A stretch of DNA of 64,000 bases from CAVVEQ01 sp963806635 (GCA_963806635.1 CAWDZA010000015.1:1426001-1490000), one strand, 5' to 3'. Positions 45,706 to 55,183 are shown, numbered from the stretch's first letter. Program-made: numbers and translations. Notes: generated by a model not told the origin, from the letters alone.

Positions 45706-46527
45706 AGAGAAAAATAATATTGATTTTATCCACAACGATCATCCTGGTGATTGCCCTCGGCGCCTGCGCTCCGCAACCACCGCCTACACCGGATCCCACC
45801 CTGGTGAGCGCGATGGTGGATGCCACCGTGCGTGCCATCCCAACGGCAACTCCGCCTTCCACACCCACCCCGATGGTCCCCACCGCGGTGCCGCCCACAC
45901 CGATCCCGCCCACCCCCACGGTGTTGCCGAACGACCCGGCAGCGATCTTCGGCGCTCCGGATGGTTCGGATGATTTCAGCACCAACCGCAACTGGAGCTC
46001 CTTCGATAATAATTGCTATAAATCCGGCGTGGTCAACGGGCAATTCATGATGGAAGGCAAGGGGCAGCCAGGCTTGATCTGCTGGCAGCATTCCTGGGCC
46101 AGCGTGCAGAATTTCTACGCGGATACCATGGTCGATTAACCCGCAGACTTGCCGCCCCAATGACCGCTATGGGCTCTTTATCCGCGGTCAGAGCGAAACC
46201 CAGGGCTACGTTTACGGCATCGCCTGCGACGGACGCTTCTTCATGACCAAGGTGGATGGCGCCACAGCCACCGCCATCGTGCCCCTCACCGCCAATCAAG
46301 TTGTCCGGGTGGGTGGTGGACAAACCAATGTGATCGGAATTGCGGCCAACAACGGAACCTATCAGCTCTTCGTCAACGGCGTGAATGTGTCCAACGTTTC
46401 CGATTACTCCTATACAGATACCGGCTGGATCGGTTTCTTCATCCAGGCAGCCAGCGATAACACCGGAACCCCCTTCACGGTGTACTTCGATAATCTTCGC
46501 GTCTGGCTGCTGCCAAGACCCCAATAG
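45702..46527 (+). CDS. Lipoprotein with C-terminal LamG/DUF1080-like domain (frameshifted)
   Basis: A lipoprotein signal with lipobox ALGAC (Cys ~21) is followed by a Pro/Thr-rich linker of PTP repeats (~24-75) and a beta-sandwich domain: DDFSTNRNWSSFDNNCYKSG, GLICWQHSWASVQNFYADTMVD, then, after the break, DRYGLFIRGQSETQGYVYGIACDGRF, TYQLFVNGVNVSNVSD and TVYFDNLRVW. This matches the concanavalin-like fold of DUF1080/LamG glycan-binding domains. The break at 46136-46138 is repaired by removing one T (VD-stop becomes VDNPQTCRPNDRYG). A second lipoprotein of the same build lies at 54345. Surface exposed; ligand unknown. Confidence 0.8.
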
Positions 46528-46554
46528 AAAAAATAAATATCGAAAGGAAATAGA

Positions 46555-47314
46555 ATGAAAAAGATTGTTTTTGGATCAATGATTTTACTGTTAGCCCTGG
46601 CTGCTGCTGGATGCTCCTCAACTAGCGCAGCCCTACCCGGTACCGATTGGCAGGTTGTCCACCTTTGGGAACACTCCCGCGATTGCCAGGTGCAGATCCA
46701 ACGCTATCCTTCGCAACGGACGGAACTGTCTCCGGGTGGGATGGCTGTAACCGCTTCGGAGGAACCTATAAAGAGAGCGGCAGCTCGCTTACCATCACCC
46801 TGGGACCATCCACGCTGATGGCGTGCCCGGATGCAATCATGGCGCAGGCAACAACGTTCACCGAAGGTTTGAGCCAAACCGCTTCATACAGGATGGATAA
46901 AGCCAACCTGACCCTTGGAAAGACTCCAAGGGTGCCGATATAATGGAATTGGCAGTGGTTGTGCCAGCCTCCTTGACCGGTGGGACCTGGCAGGCTACCC
47001 TGCTCAATAATGGCAAACAGGCAGTCTCTGGTGTGGTGGAAGGATCCATAATCACTGCCATTTTTGGAACGGACGGATCCCTGACCGGTAACGGTGGGTG
47101 CAATAATTACAATACCACCTATAAAACCGACGGGAACAAGATCACCATCCAGCCGGCTGCCTCCACAATGATGGCTTGTGCAGATGATGTAATGAAGGAT
47201 GAAGCGAATTACTTTAACGCCCTCACCAAAGCAACCACTTATACGATCTCCAACGGTGAACTTGAGCTGCGGGATGATTCCGGCGCACTTTGGGTCGCAT
47301 ACCTACTGAAATAA
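46555..47314 (+). CDS. Lipoprotein with two META (HslJ-like) domains (three frameshifts)
   Basis: Lipobox AAAGC (Cys ~20). The first META domain is read in pieces: GTDWQVVH, then FGNTPAIA, then DPTLSFATDGTVSGWDGCNRFGGTY and LTITLGPSTLMACPDAIMAQ. The second: LTGGTWQATLLNN, GSLTGNGGCNNYNTTYKTDG, AASTMMACADDVMKDEANYF. GCN/GCNxY followed by STxMAC is the family signature, and the Cys pair in each domain probably forms a disulfide. Frame changes are needed near 46660, 46687 and 46920. Every piece still matches the family, which argues for sequence error rather than decay. HslJ-like proteins are linked to envelope and heat stress; the mechanism is unknown. Confidence 0.78.
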
Positions 47315-47339
47315 ATAATAATTAACGAAGGAGAGAAAA

Positions 47340-48171
47340 ATGGCATCAAATAGTGTAACCATGAGCAAGAAGAAGTTAACCGCCAAAACCCAGGAAGCCC
47401 GGGATGCGGCACTCACCCAATCGGTCAATGCCGAGATGCATATCGAAGAAGGTGCCCAGAAGGTGCAAACCGGCCGGGATGTGGTCGATCTTGGCCGCAT
47501 GGAAACCGCTGCCGGGGTGAGTGACCTTACCCGCGCCGAGGATGCAGCCGTTGTAGCCAGCCGGGTTAAAACCCTTTCCGATGTAGTCGGGGTTGCCGGA
47601 GTGGTGGATGTGGCCGAAGGCGCAGAAATGCTGGCCACCTCTGAAGACGTGGGCGTGATGAGCGCCATGGTGGGCTCTGATGGGCGAGGATGACCTTGAG
47701 ACCGGTCTGGAACTTGCTCGTATCGCCGGGGAACTCTGGGCGGTGAGCGATGTGGTCGACATGCTGCAGATGCCCGCCCTGACCGAATTCCTGGCGGAGC
47801 GCGGAGAGCTGCTCCAGGAGCTGGCAGTGGAACAGATCCTGAAAGCCGCCAGCACCAAGGGCGTCGCCAAAGCAATCGAATCCGCCGGCGGTAAGATCGC
47901 CGACTTGGGCAACAACGAGATCGCCGAAGGTGTCACCCGCATGGCTGTTTCTGAAGGTCTGGCCGAGGGCAGCAAACAATTAAAGAAAGCTGGCAAGCAG
48001 CTTGAAAAAGCAGGCGTCAGGAAGATCGAAGACGGTGAGGAATTGATCTCCGCCGGCCGCGCTTATGGGAACGAAGGCATCGGAGATATGGTCGGAGGCG
48101 GCGCTCAACTGGGCGCTTCCGCCGCCACAGAAGATATCGCCGACCGCCTGGATGAACGGGCGAAAAAGTAA
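47340..48171 (+). CDS. Ala/Gly-rich helical repeat protein of unknown function (frameshifted)
   Basis: About 276 residues after repair; not recognised. It has no TM or signal peptide. It is nearly all helix, rich in Ala, Glu, Gly and Val, with loose repeats around SDVV/VAEG/EML: RVKTLSDVVGVAGVVDVAEG, VMSAMVGLMGEDDLETGLEL, ELWAVSDVVDMLQMPALTEF, NNEIAEGVTRMAVSEGLAEG. The C terminus is GDMVGGGAQLGASAATEDI. The frame change at ~47679 (one surplus base in GGCTCTG) joins MVG to LMGEDD. A strong terminator follows. It closes the DUF1269-lipoprotein cluster, which suggests an envelope- or stress-linked role, but this is context only. Confidence 0.6.
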
Positions 48172-48184
48172 CACTTGGTTCTTG

Positions 48185-48217
48185 AAATGGGCGGGTTAGC
48201 TAACCCGCCCATTTTTT
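48185..48217 (+). terminator. Rho-independent terminator of the envelope cluster
   Basis: AAATGGGCGGGTTA (48185-48198) pairs with TAACCCGCCCATTT (48201-48214), and T's continue after it. It lies 14 nt past the helical-repeat gene. Confidence 0.92.
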
Positions 48218-48304
48218 ATTCTTATACTTTGGATTTACAACCCAGGTTGGGGTGGAAAACTCATTGGCACTTTTCGTGAATCATCCCAATATTAGTTTTA
48301 ATCA

Positions 48305-48332
48305 TTAACATCAACTCTTGATACGTTATAAA
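48305..48332 (+). promoter_or_regulatory. Predicted promoter of the two-component operon
   Basis: TTAACA (48305-48310), 16-nt spacer, TATAAA (48327-48332), 35 nt before the histidine kinase start codon. No other feature is seen between the terminator at 48217 and 48366. Confidence 0.5.
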
Positions 48333-48366
48333 ATAATGGATTAACCGAAGATAAGGTTCATGGACC

Positions 48367-50649
48367 ATGTCAGAAATAAATGTTCTCATCCTGGATGTTG
48401 AACCGGAGATCTCCCTCTGGCTCCAGGAACAAATTCTGGGGCTGGGCGTAAAAGCGATAATTCAGCCCTATCGTGAAGCTCACCTGATCGAGGACGTCGG
48501 GCTTTCAAAAGCCAGCATCGTGCTGATCAGCGGAGATCACACAGATAACCCGAACATCGCTTATTCCATGATCAACCTCCATAACATCGGAATACCAGCC
48601 TTCCATTGTGGGGACCTGAGCCAGGCTGAGGCAGTGATCCAATTGTTGATAAAAGATCCAGCCAACCGGTATTTAATTGGCGAAAAAAACACGCTGGACC
48701 AGGAATCTGCGAAGACCCTGGGGAAACCCATTGCCGCCCCTTCGGAGTTCTACCGTGCGCTGGTGGAGGATATGCCCGTCATGGTGACGCGCACTTCCAA
48801 TGCAGGTATTCTCACCTTCGTGAATCAGCACTTTTGCGATTATTTTGGATTGAATGCCCAGGATTTGATCGGGAAGGATTTTTTCTCCTTTTTTCCCGAA
48901 CCAGAACGGGAACGCTTGATCTATCAATACGCTTCATTCACGCTTGAGGACCCGGTAAGAACCTATGAACTCCCCTTTAATGGACCGGATGGGCAGGAGC
49001 ATTGGCTGTACTGGGTGGAGCGCGCAATTTTCGATGCGGATGGTCACAACATTGGCTTTCAGTCCATGGGGCAGGATATCACTGAACAGAAGCAACTCCG
49101 ATTGCGATTGGAGGCCAGTGAAGCCCAATTCCGCGCCACTGTTGATCATCTCGCTGAAGGTATCGCCCTTTTAGATGAAATCCGCGATGAAAACGGAAAA
49201 ATCGTAGATTTTCACGTGGAATTCATGAATTCTTTTGGTCGAAAATTATTCTCTAAGGAATTCGTGGGTACAAAAGCATCCGAAGTTGTTGCCTATTTTG
49301 CCCCTGGGAATGACCTGCTGGACCGCTTGATCCGCTCAAGCCAGACAGGTGAAACCCTGTTTTTGGAAAGGTTGGATCTTGACCCCAGGATTGGCGGTTT
49401 CACAGATCCGACATCCATTGAGATCACGGTTACCAGTTTTTCGGATAAGCTCATCTTTGGCTGGCGGGTTATTACCGAAAGGGTGCGGGCAGAGGAAGAT
49501 CTGGCCCGCTCCCGCGACCAAATTGCTGCGCTGATCGCCTCCTCAGGTCAGATGCTTGAAGCCCGGGACCTGGATATTCTGCTTCAAACGGTCAAAGACC
49601 AGATCGCTGAAGTCGTCCCCTTCGACAATACCGGGGTGTATTTTGTGGAGAACGATACGCTGCAAACTGCAGTCTATAAAAATTTTTACCGATACCAGGA
49701 AACCGAAGCCTTCGCGAATCTTATGTATAAAGAGGTGGTTTTACCGGAATTATTACAGGGTGATCTGCAGACAAATTACGTTGTGGTCGATGATACTCAT
49801 TTAAACGGAAGTATTACAAAAAAGTTGAGGACAATTGTCGGAGAAGATTCGCGGTTTTTGGCTGAAAATCGCTCCCAGCTCTTCGTGCCAATGGTCTACC
49901 AGAATAATATTATCGGGTTGATCGCTTTGGTTCATTCCCAACCAAATATTTACACAAAAAACAATTGCATGCTCGTCCGCGCCTTCGCCAACATGGTTGC
50001 CCTGGGTGTTCAGAATTACCGCCTGCTGCAAAAATCCCAGACCCAGGCAGTGATGCTGGAGCGACTGCGCCTTGCACGCGGGCTGCACGACTCGGTCACC
50101 CAGTCGCTGTATTCCATAAATCTCTATAGTGATGCAGCCAAAGCTGCTTTGGAATCCGAAAGGATCGAAAAAGCAGTCGAATACCTGAATGAATTGCACA
50201 ATTTAGCCATGGAAGCCACACGCGAGTTGCGTATGTTGATCTACGACCTGCGTCCGGTGGAGCTGGAAGAGCTGGGGTTGCCAGGAGCCATCCGCGCCCG
50301 GCTGGCAGCCGTGGAAACCCGCAGTGGGTTCAAGACGAGTTTTGAGGTCCACGGAAAAGGCCAGTTGGACCCAAAGGTGGAAAATGAGCTGTACCAAATC
50401 GCGCAGGAAGGGTTAAATAATATCGCCAAACACGCCGCTGCCAGCCAGGTGAACGTACTGTTGGAATACTTCCCGGAGAAATTCCGCCTCATCATACAGG
50501 ATGACGGTATCGGTTTTGATGTTTCATCCCCCACCAAAGGTGTTGGCCTGCAAACCATCCATGAAAGGATCAAACTACTCGGAGGAACTGATAAGATCAT
50601 TTCATCTCCGAAAAAAGGTACAATTCTCACCGTAGAGGTTAAATTGTGA
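48367..50649 (+). CDS. NarX-type sensor histidine kinase with pseudo-receiver, PAS and GAF domains
   Basis: 760 residues, no TM, so cytosolic. Domain order: a receiver-like fold (~4-108) in which the phospho-acceptor position in IVLISGDHTD is Ser rather than Asp, PAS (~128-240, ending IGFQSMGQDITEQK), a second PAS-like domain (~245-370), GAF (~385-555), HisKA_3 with LARGLHDSVTQSLYS (phospho-His 574) and HATPase (LYQIAQEGLNNIAKHA N-box, DDGIGFD, GVGLQTIHERIKLLGG). It would sense a small ligand or redox state through PAS/GAF; no heme or Cys motif is seen. Its TGA overlaps the response regulator GTG, so the pair is coupled. Confidence 0.92.
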   Translation: MSEINVLILDVEPEISLWLQEQILGLGVKAIIQPYREAHLIEDVGLSKASIVLISGDHTDNPNIAYSMINLHNIGIPAFHCGDLSQAEAVIQLLIKDPANRYLIGEKNTLDQESAKTLGKPIAAPSEFYRALVEDMPVMVTRTSNAGILTFVNQHFCDYFGLNAQDLIGKDFFSFFPEPERERLIYQYASFTLEDPVRTYELPFNGPDGQEHWLYWVERAIFDADGHNIGFQSMGQDITEQKQLRLRLEASEAQFRATVDHLAEGIALLDEIRDENGKIVDFHVEFMNSFGRKLFSKEFVGTKASEVVAYFAPGNDLLDRLIRSSQTGETLFLERLDLDPRIGGFTDPTSIEITVTSFSDKLIFGWRVITERVRAEEDLARSRDQIAALIASSGQMLEARDLDILLQTVKDQIAEVVPFDNTGVYFVENDTLQTAVYKNFYRYQETEAFANLMYKEVVLPELLQGDLQTNYVVVDDTHLNGSITKKLRTIVGEDSRFLAENRSQLFVPMVYQNNIIGLIALVHSQPNIYTKNNCMLVRAFANMVALGVQNYRLLQKSQTQAVMLERLRLARGLHDSVTQSLYSINLYSDAAKAALESERIEKAVEYLNELHNLAMEATRELRMLIYDLRPVELEELGLPGAIRARLAAVETRSGFKTSFEVHGKGQLDPKVENELYQIAQEGLNNIAKHAAASQVNVLLEYFPEKFRLIIQDDGIGFDVSSPTKGVGLQTIHERIKLLGGTDKIISSPKKGTILTVEVKL

Positions 50650-51311
50650 AATCCAGACAAATCCACATTCTCATTGTGGATGATCACCCGGTTGTACGTA
50701 AAGGAACCCAGGCGCTCTTTGACGAGTACGAAGATTTGTGCGTCGTTGGAGAAGCAGCCGACGGCGAAGAAGCTGTTCAGCTTTTCCACGAATTGAAACC
50801 GGATGTGGTCCTGATGGACCTTATCATGCCTAAGATGAGCGGGATCGAAGCTACCCGCGCAATTACTTCACAGAAACCGAGCGCCAAGATCCTGGTGCTC
50901 AGCAGCTTCCTGGGAGATGAGAATATTTTCCCCGCCATCAAAGCGGGGGCACTCGGGTACGTCCTGAAGGACGTAGATCCGACCGATCTCATCCAATCCA
51001 TTCGAAAGGTTGACCGCGGTGAGGTCAGCCTTTCTCCCCTCATCGCTCAACGCATCCTGAGCGATATGGGAGAATCCTCGGACCCCAATCCCACCCCGGA
51101 ACCGCTTACCGAGAGGGAGATCGAGGTGCTCCAGAAGGTGGCCCTGGGAAAAAGTAATAATGAGATCGCCAGGGAACTCTTTATCGCCGAGGTAACCGTT
51201 CGCACCCACATCAGCCGGCTGTTGGAAAAACTTCACCTTGCCAACCGCGTTCAGGCCACCCTCTACGCGCTGAGGCAGGGGATTTCCACTTTGGATCAAA
51301 AAAATTCATAA
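50646..51311 (+). CDS. NarL/FixJ-family response regulator
   Basis: 221 residues. The receiver domain begins IHILIVDDHPVVRKG (acidic pair 12-13), has phospho-Asp 58 in VVLMDLIMP, the Ser of LVLSSF and the Lys of YVLKDVDP. A LuxR-type HTH (~153-208) follows: LTEREIEVLQKVALGKSNNEIARELFI and VTVRTHISRLLEKL. The GTG start overlaps the kinase stop. The next gene, a bactofilin-like membrane protein, starts 15 nt downstream and may be a target or simply co-transcribed. Confidence 0.94.
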   Translation: MKSRQIHILIVDDHPVVRKGTQALFDEYEDLCVVGEAADGEEAVQLFHELKPDVVLMDLIMPKMSGIEATRAITSQKPSAKILVLSSFLGDENIFPAIKAGALGYVLKDVDPTDLIQSIRKVDRGEVSLSPLIAQRILSDMGESSDPNPTPEPLTEREIEVLQKVALGKSNNEIARELFIAEVTVRTHISRLLEKLHLANRVQATLYALRQGISTLDQKNS

Positions 51312-51326
51312 CTAGGAGGAAGGAAA

Positions 51327-52682
51327 ATGAAAAAGATAAATGTATCCTGGAACCACGGCGCTTTGGGCTTTTCCCTGGCGCTGCTGGCGCTATTCTGCAT
51401 GGTCCCAACCGTCCATGCCCAGAGCGGGATGGTCTACGGTGATTCCGTCCCCGCCGGGCAAACGGTGCAGGGTGATATCATCCTGGCCGGCACGGATGTG
51501 AAGGTTGATGGAACCGTTGCAGGAGACCTGATTGCCGTTGGCCAGAATATAACGGTCAACGGAACCGTGGAGGGCAGTCTGATCGCCATTGGCTCCAAGG
51601 TAATTATCAACGGTACAGTTCAGGGCACAACCTACATCGCTTCGGTAACCACAGTTCTCGGTGAAAAGGGCTCGCTCCAGCGCAACTTGTATGATTCAGG
51701 CGTGAGCCTGGTGATGAAAACCGGCTCGGTGATCGGTAGGGACCTCTTTGCGCTGGTGTTCGGCTCAACCAGTCAGGGAGAGATCACCGGCCGCACCCAG
51801 GCGGTGGTCGGGCCTTATGAAGTTTTTAAATTGATCATCGACCAACTCAAGATCAACCTTCAGCTCCCTGCAACGCTTTCCCCCACTTCGTTCCAGGGTG
51901 GCGCAGGGGGTGGCCGGGTACTCCTGGATACCCGTCAGGCAGCTTCCGACACCACCGGGCAATTCCTTTCCGGTCTGGCTGCCTGGGGCATGCCGGTCGT
52001 ACAGGACCTGGTGCCGCTCTTCATAGTGGGTCTCATCCTGATTTGGCTTATGCCGAACCTCGTCAGCAAAGGCTCAAAACACATCCGCAACCGTCCGTGG
52101 TACACGCTGGGTGTCGGGCTGCTCATATTTGTGATCAGTCTTAACATCGTTGGCGTGGTGCTGCTGTTGGCCGCGCTGATTTTCATCATCGGCCTTGGTT
52201 TCGGCTTTCTCAGTCTTTGGGGTCTGGCTGCCATCTGGTGGGTGCTGGCCTTACTCGCGCTCGGACTGGCTGCCGCTCTGTTCTTTGTCATGGTTTTCTT
52301 TGGCAGCCGGGTGGTGATCTCGTACCTGCTGGGCGGGCTTATCCTGAGAAAAGTTGGAGAAACCTCCTTCCTGCACCGCCTCGGCATCCTGTCCCTGGGG
52401 ATGCTGGTATTTGTATTGGTCGCATCCATCCCGGTCTTCGGCTGGGTAGCTTCGGTGGTGGCAGTGTCCTTTGGCCTTGGCGGCATCTGGCTGGCTTACC
52501 GCGAACAGCGCGTGGAGCGCAAATGGGTTGCCGAAACAGCGGCGAAAGCTGCGGCCGATATCCAGGAGCCATTGCCCCCTGTAGAACCCGCAGCTGAAGC
52601 CCCTGCCGGGGAAGTGAAAAAGAAAGCTGCGCCTAAACCAAAGACGGAACCGGAAAAGAAAACCTCCGTACCGAAGAAGTAG
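51327..52682 (+). CDS. Bactofilin-like beta-solenoid protein with polytopic membrane domain
   Basis: 451 residues. A signal peptide (~8-30, ending VHAQ) is followed by an extracytoplasmic bactofilin/polymer-forming beta-solenoid (~40-130) with repeats VQGDIILAGTDVKVDGTVAG, DLIAVGQNITVNGTVEG, SLIAIGSKVIINGTVQG. Then come about five to six TM helices (~225-395) and a charged Pro/Ala/Lys-rich C-terminal tail (~405-451). Typical bactofilins are cytosolic and ~150-200 residues; here the solenoid is exported and tethered. AGGAGGAAGG precedes the ATG. It is downstream of the two-component genes and followed by a terminator. Confidence 0.82.
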   Translation: MKKINVSWNHGALGFSLALLALFCMVPTVHAQSGMVYGDSVPAGQTVQGDIILAGTDVKVDGTVAGDLIAVGQNITVNGTVEGSLIAIGSKVIINGTVQGTTYIASVTTVLGEKGSLQRNLYDSGVSLVMKTGSVIGRDLFALVFGSTSQGEITGRTQAVVGPYEVFKLIIDQLKINLQLPATLSPTSFQGGAGGGRVLLDTRQAASDTTGQFLSGLAAWGMPVVQDLVPLFIVGLILIWLMPNLVSKGSKHIRNRPWYTLGVGLLIFVISLNIVGVVLLLAALIFIIGLGFGFLSLWGLAAIWWVLALLALGLAAALFFVMVFFGSRVVISYLLGGLILRKVGETSFLHRLGILSLGMLVFVLVASIPVFGWVASVVAVSFGLGGIWLAYREQRVERKWVAETAAKAAADIQEPLPPVEPAAEAPAGEVKKKAAPKPKTEPEKKTSVPKK

Positions 52683-52707
52683 CGATTTCGGTTTTGAGAA
52701 ATACCCC

Positions 52708-52733
52708 AACCGGCTGGTCACCCAGCCGGTTTT
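52708..52733 (+). terminator. Rho-independent terminator after the bactofilin-like gene
   Basis: AACCGGCTGG (52708-52717), loop TCAC, CCAGCCGGTT (52722-52731), then TT. Confidence 0.88.
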
Positions 52734-52761
52734 GCCTGCATTTCCATATTAGAATTGGCGG

Positions 52762-54330
52762 ATGTTTTATTTCCTGGCTTTTCTCCCCATCCTGCTCATC
52801 CTGGTGCTGATGGCGGGCTTTCACTGGAGCGGTCAGAAAGCCGGGCCGGCAGGTTGGGCAGCGGGTGTGTTGGTGGGGGTTTTTGCTTTTGGATTGAACT
52901 GGCAGGTCTTTTGGGTCTCACAATACAAGGGGTTATTGATTTCCATCTACGTCCTGCTGGTGCTCTGGCCGGCACTCTTACTCTATTTTCTGGTCAACCA
53001 GTTCGGCGGCATCCAGGCGATTGCCCAGGCCATGCAGCGCTCGGTGCGGGATCACCTCTTTCTCACCGTATTGATCGCCTGGTCGTTCTCCGGCATGCTG
53101 GAGGGTATCACCGGGTTCGGTGTGCCCATTGCCATCGTGGCGCCAATCCTGGTGGGCATGGGGGTCTCGCCAATTCTGGCTGTAACCGCCGGGGCTATTG
53201 GACATTCCTGGGCGGTCACCTTTGGCGGAATGGGACTCACCTACCAGACACTGCTCTCCGTCTCACAGCTGGAACCCGCGCAGATAATTCCCCCGGCGGT
53301 ATTGCTGCTGGGAATCGCCTGCCTGTTCACCGGGCTGGCAGCGGCAAAGGTACTGGGGGCGCTGAAGACCTGGCATAAAGTGCTGCTGGTTGGTGTTGTG
53401 ACCGCCGGGGTGCAATATGGGGTGGCTATGGCCGGGTTTCCGCAATTGGGATCCTTTATGGCTGGCGCGGCTGGTTTAATTGTTGGCTGGATGATCTCAC
53501 GAGCCCCCCGTGGGTTAACACCTGCCGCACCCGATCATCGCCTGCAGGCTGCCCTGGCTGCCTACGGCGCGGTGGTTGCAATCAATATCATCTGCGGAAT
53601 CCCCGGTCCAATCAACACAGCGCTTAACTCGGTGCATTGGCAAACCATCCTTCCACCCACCCAAACCCTGGCAGGCTTCGCGATGCCAACAGGAAAGGGG
53701 CAGCTCTTCAAACCCTTTTTACACCCGGCCTTTCCCATGCTGCTGGTAACATTTATTACATATTTTGCACTGCGGAAAACCGACCTGTGTGCCGATTGCA
53801 GCCTGCGGCGTGCCTGGCAGACCACTTTGAAGACTGCCCTGCCTGCCACGGTAGGCGTGGTCTTCACCATCGGTCTGGCTTCGCTGATGGAATACAGCCG
53901 CATGACCCTCCTTTTGGCAGAAGGTCTCGCGGCGGTGATGCAATCCGCCTACCCGCTCACCACTGCTTATGTGGGGGTACTTGGGGCTTTTGCCACAGGC
54001 AGTAATAATAATTCGAATGTTTTGTTCGTTCCCCTCCAAAAAACCGTGGCAGTTCTGCTTGGTTTTGCGCCGGCGCTGCTTGTCGGTGCTCAAACGGCTG
54101 GAGGCGCCATCGGGGCGATGGTAGCCCCGGCCAAGCTCATTGTTGGCTGCAGCACCGTTGGGCTGATCGGCAAGGAGGGGGATGTGCTGCGTAGGACACT
54201 GCCTTATGTGCTGGTGTTATGCGCGCTGCTAGGTTTGGTAACGTTATCTTTTGGTAAAAATCTGATCTCTCCTAACTTGCCGGTTGCAATTCAGACTATT
54301 CTTGCTATAATTATCTCAATACTAATTTAA
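52762..54330 (+). CDS. lctP: L-lactate permease family transporter
   Basis: 522 residues with about 13-14 TM helices, the length of LctP/LldP proteins. Signatures: LEGITGFGVPIAIVAPILVGMG, AIGHSWAVTFGGMG (family G-H-S-W-A block), INTALNSVHWQTILPPTQT and FATGSNNNSNVLFVPLQ, where the SNN-N-V-F motif is diagnostic. It imports lactate or glycolate with protons. A TAGAAT box lies at 52750-52755, only 6 nt before the ATG, and there is no ribosome-binding site, so the mRNA may be leaderless. The lipoprotein gene follows 14 nt downstream. Confidence 0.9.
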   Translation: MFYFLAFLPILLILVLMAGFHWSGQKAGPAGWAAGVLVGVFAFGLNWQVFWVSQYKGLLISIYVLLVLWPALLLYFLVNQFGGIQAIAQAMQRSVRDHLFLTVLIAWSFSGMLEGITGFGVPIAIVAPILVGMGVSPILAVTAGAIGHSWAVTFGGMGLTYQTLLSVSQLEPAQIIPPAVLLLGIACLFTGLAAAKVLGALKTWHKVLLVGVVTAGVQYGVAMAGFPQLGSFMAGAAGLIVGWMISRAPRGLTPAAPDHRLQAALAAYGAVVAINIICGIPGPINTALNSVHWQTILPPTQTLAGFAMPTGKGQLFKPFLHPAFPMLLVTFITYFALRKTDLCADCSLRRAWQTTLKTALPATVGVVFTIGLASLMEYSRMTLLLAEGLAAVMQSAYPLTTAYVGVLGAFATGSNNNSNVLFVPLQKTVAVLLGFAPALLVGAQTAGGAIGAMVAPAKLIVGCSTVGLIGKEGDVLRRTLPYVLVLCALLGLVTLSFGKNLISPNLPVAIQTILAIIISILI

Positions 54331-54344
54331 CCAAGGAGGGTAGC

Positions 54345-55118
54345 ATGAAAGCATTAACACGTTTGGCCATAATTCCGGCTTTGATCATCCTGGTGGGTGT
54401 CGCCTGTTCCTTCAGCGCGGGCGATACAAGCTCCTCAGATACGACGGATTCATCCACCGACCAGGCTGTTTCATCCCCCACGGAAGCGGTGGTCGAGGCA
54501 CCTACGGAGGATACTTCCAGTCAAGATTCATCCTCCCCGACGAGCGAACCTTACACAACATTTACATTTGATGAGGAGCCTTCGGGTTGGAGCTACTGGT
54601 TCCAGTCTGGTGACGAGGAAAGAACCAGTTTCGGCGTGGAAGATGGAAAAATGAATATCGAGATTAATGGGAAACAAACATACTTATATTTCACCTATGA
54701 TGATTTCACCTACGATAATGTCTATGTTGAAACCGTCGTGGAAAACCGTGGAGTGAATTCACAAGCCGTTAGTTTGATCTGTCGATATTCAGAAGAAGAT
54801 GGCTGGTACGAGGCGAACATCCAAAATGACGGGCTCTACAACATTTTTGTGTTCGATGCCCGCAAACAGCCAAAAGGTGATTATGATATGCTCACCAGCG
54901 GTGGTTCTAATGCCATCAAACAGGGCAAGGACGTCAACGCCTATGGTTTTTCCTGCAACGATAAGAAACTGACCCTATGGATCAATGGAACTGAAGTTAC
55001 CCAGATCAAGGAAAATACGTATGCATTGCGGGAAGGGAATGTGGGTTTCGGAGTATCGTCCTTCGAATCACTGCCAGTTATTGTAGAATTCGATGAATTT
55101 ACGATCGATAAACCCTGA
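54345..55118 (+). CDS. Lipoprotein with C-terminal LamG/DUF1080-like domain
   Basis: 257 residues. The lipobox VGVAC puts the lipidated Cys at ~21. A Ser/Thr/Asp-rich linker (~24-70) leads to a beta-sandwich domain: FTFDEEPSGWSYWFQSG, MNIEINGKQTYLYFTYDD, NVYVETVVENRG, ICRYSEEDGWYEANIQNDGLY, LTLWINGTEV and VIVEFDEFTID. The same fold is predicted for the lipoprotein at 45702. It is probably anchored on the outer face of the membrane and binds a ligand. AAGGAGGG lies 6 nt before the ATG. It may be co-transcribed with the permease, but no functional link is evident. Confidence 0.85.
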   Translation: MKALTRLAIIPALIILVGVACSFSAGDTSSSDTTDSSTDQAVSSPTEAVVEAPTEDTSSQDSSSPTSEPYTTFTFDEEPSGWSYWFQSGDEERTSFGVEDGKMNIEINGKQTYLYFTYDDFTYDNVYVETVVENRGVNSQAVSLICRYSEEDGWYEANIQNDGLYNIFVFDARKQPKGDYDMLTSGGSNAIKQGKDVNAYGFSCNDKKLTLWINGTEVTQIKENTYALREGNVGFGVSSFESLPVIVEFDEFTIDKP

Positions 55119-55136
55119 TCAAGAATCTGAAAAAAT

Positions 55137-55166
55137 AAAAGCTGGACCCTGACGGGTCCAGCTTTT
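55137..55166. terminator. Bidirectional rho-independent terminator
   Basis: AAAAGCTGGACCC (55137-55149) pairs with GGGTCCAGCTTTT (55154-55166) around loop TGAC. It separates the plus-strand lipoprotein from the convergent minus-strand cupin gene. Confidence 0.93.
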
Positions 55167-55183
55167 TGATTCCAATTCTTAAC

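Noticed and set aside
52755..53378. A 207-codon frame overlapping the lactate permease
   Set aside because: The permease frame carries all family motifs. The alternative is a Gly/Arg/His-rich shadow.
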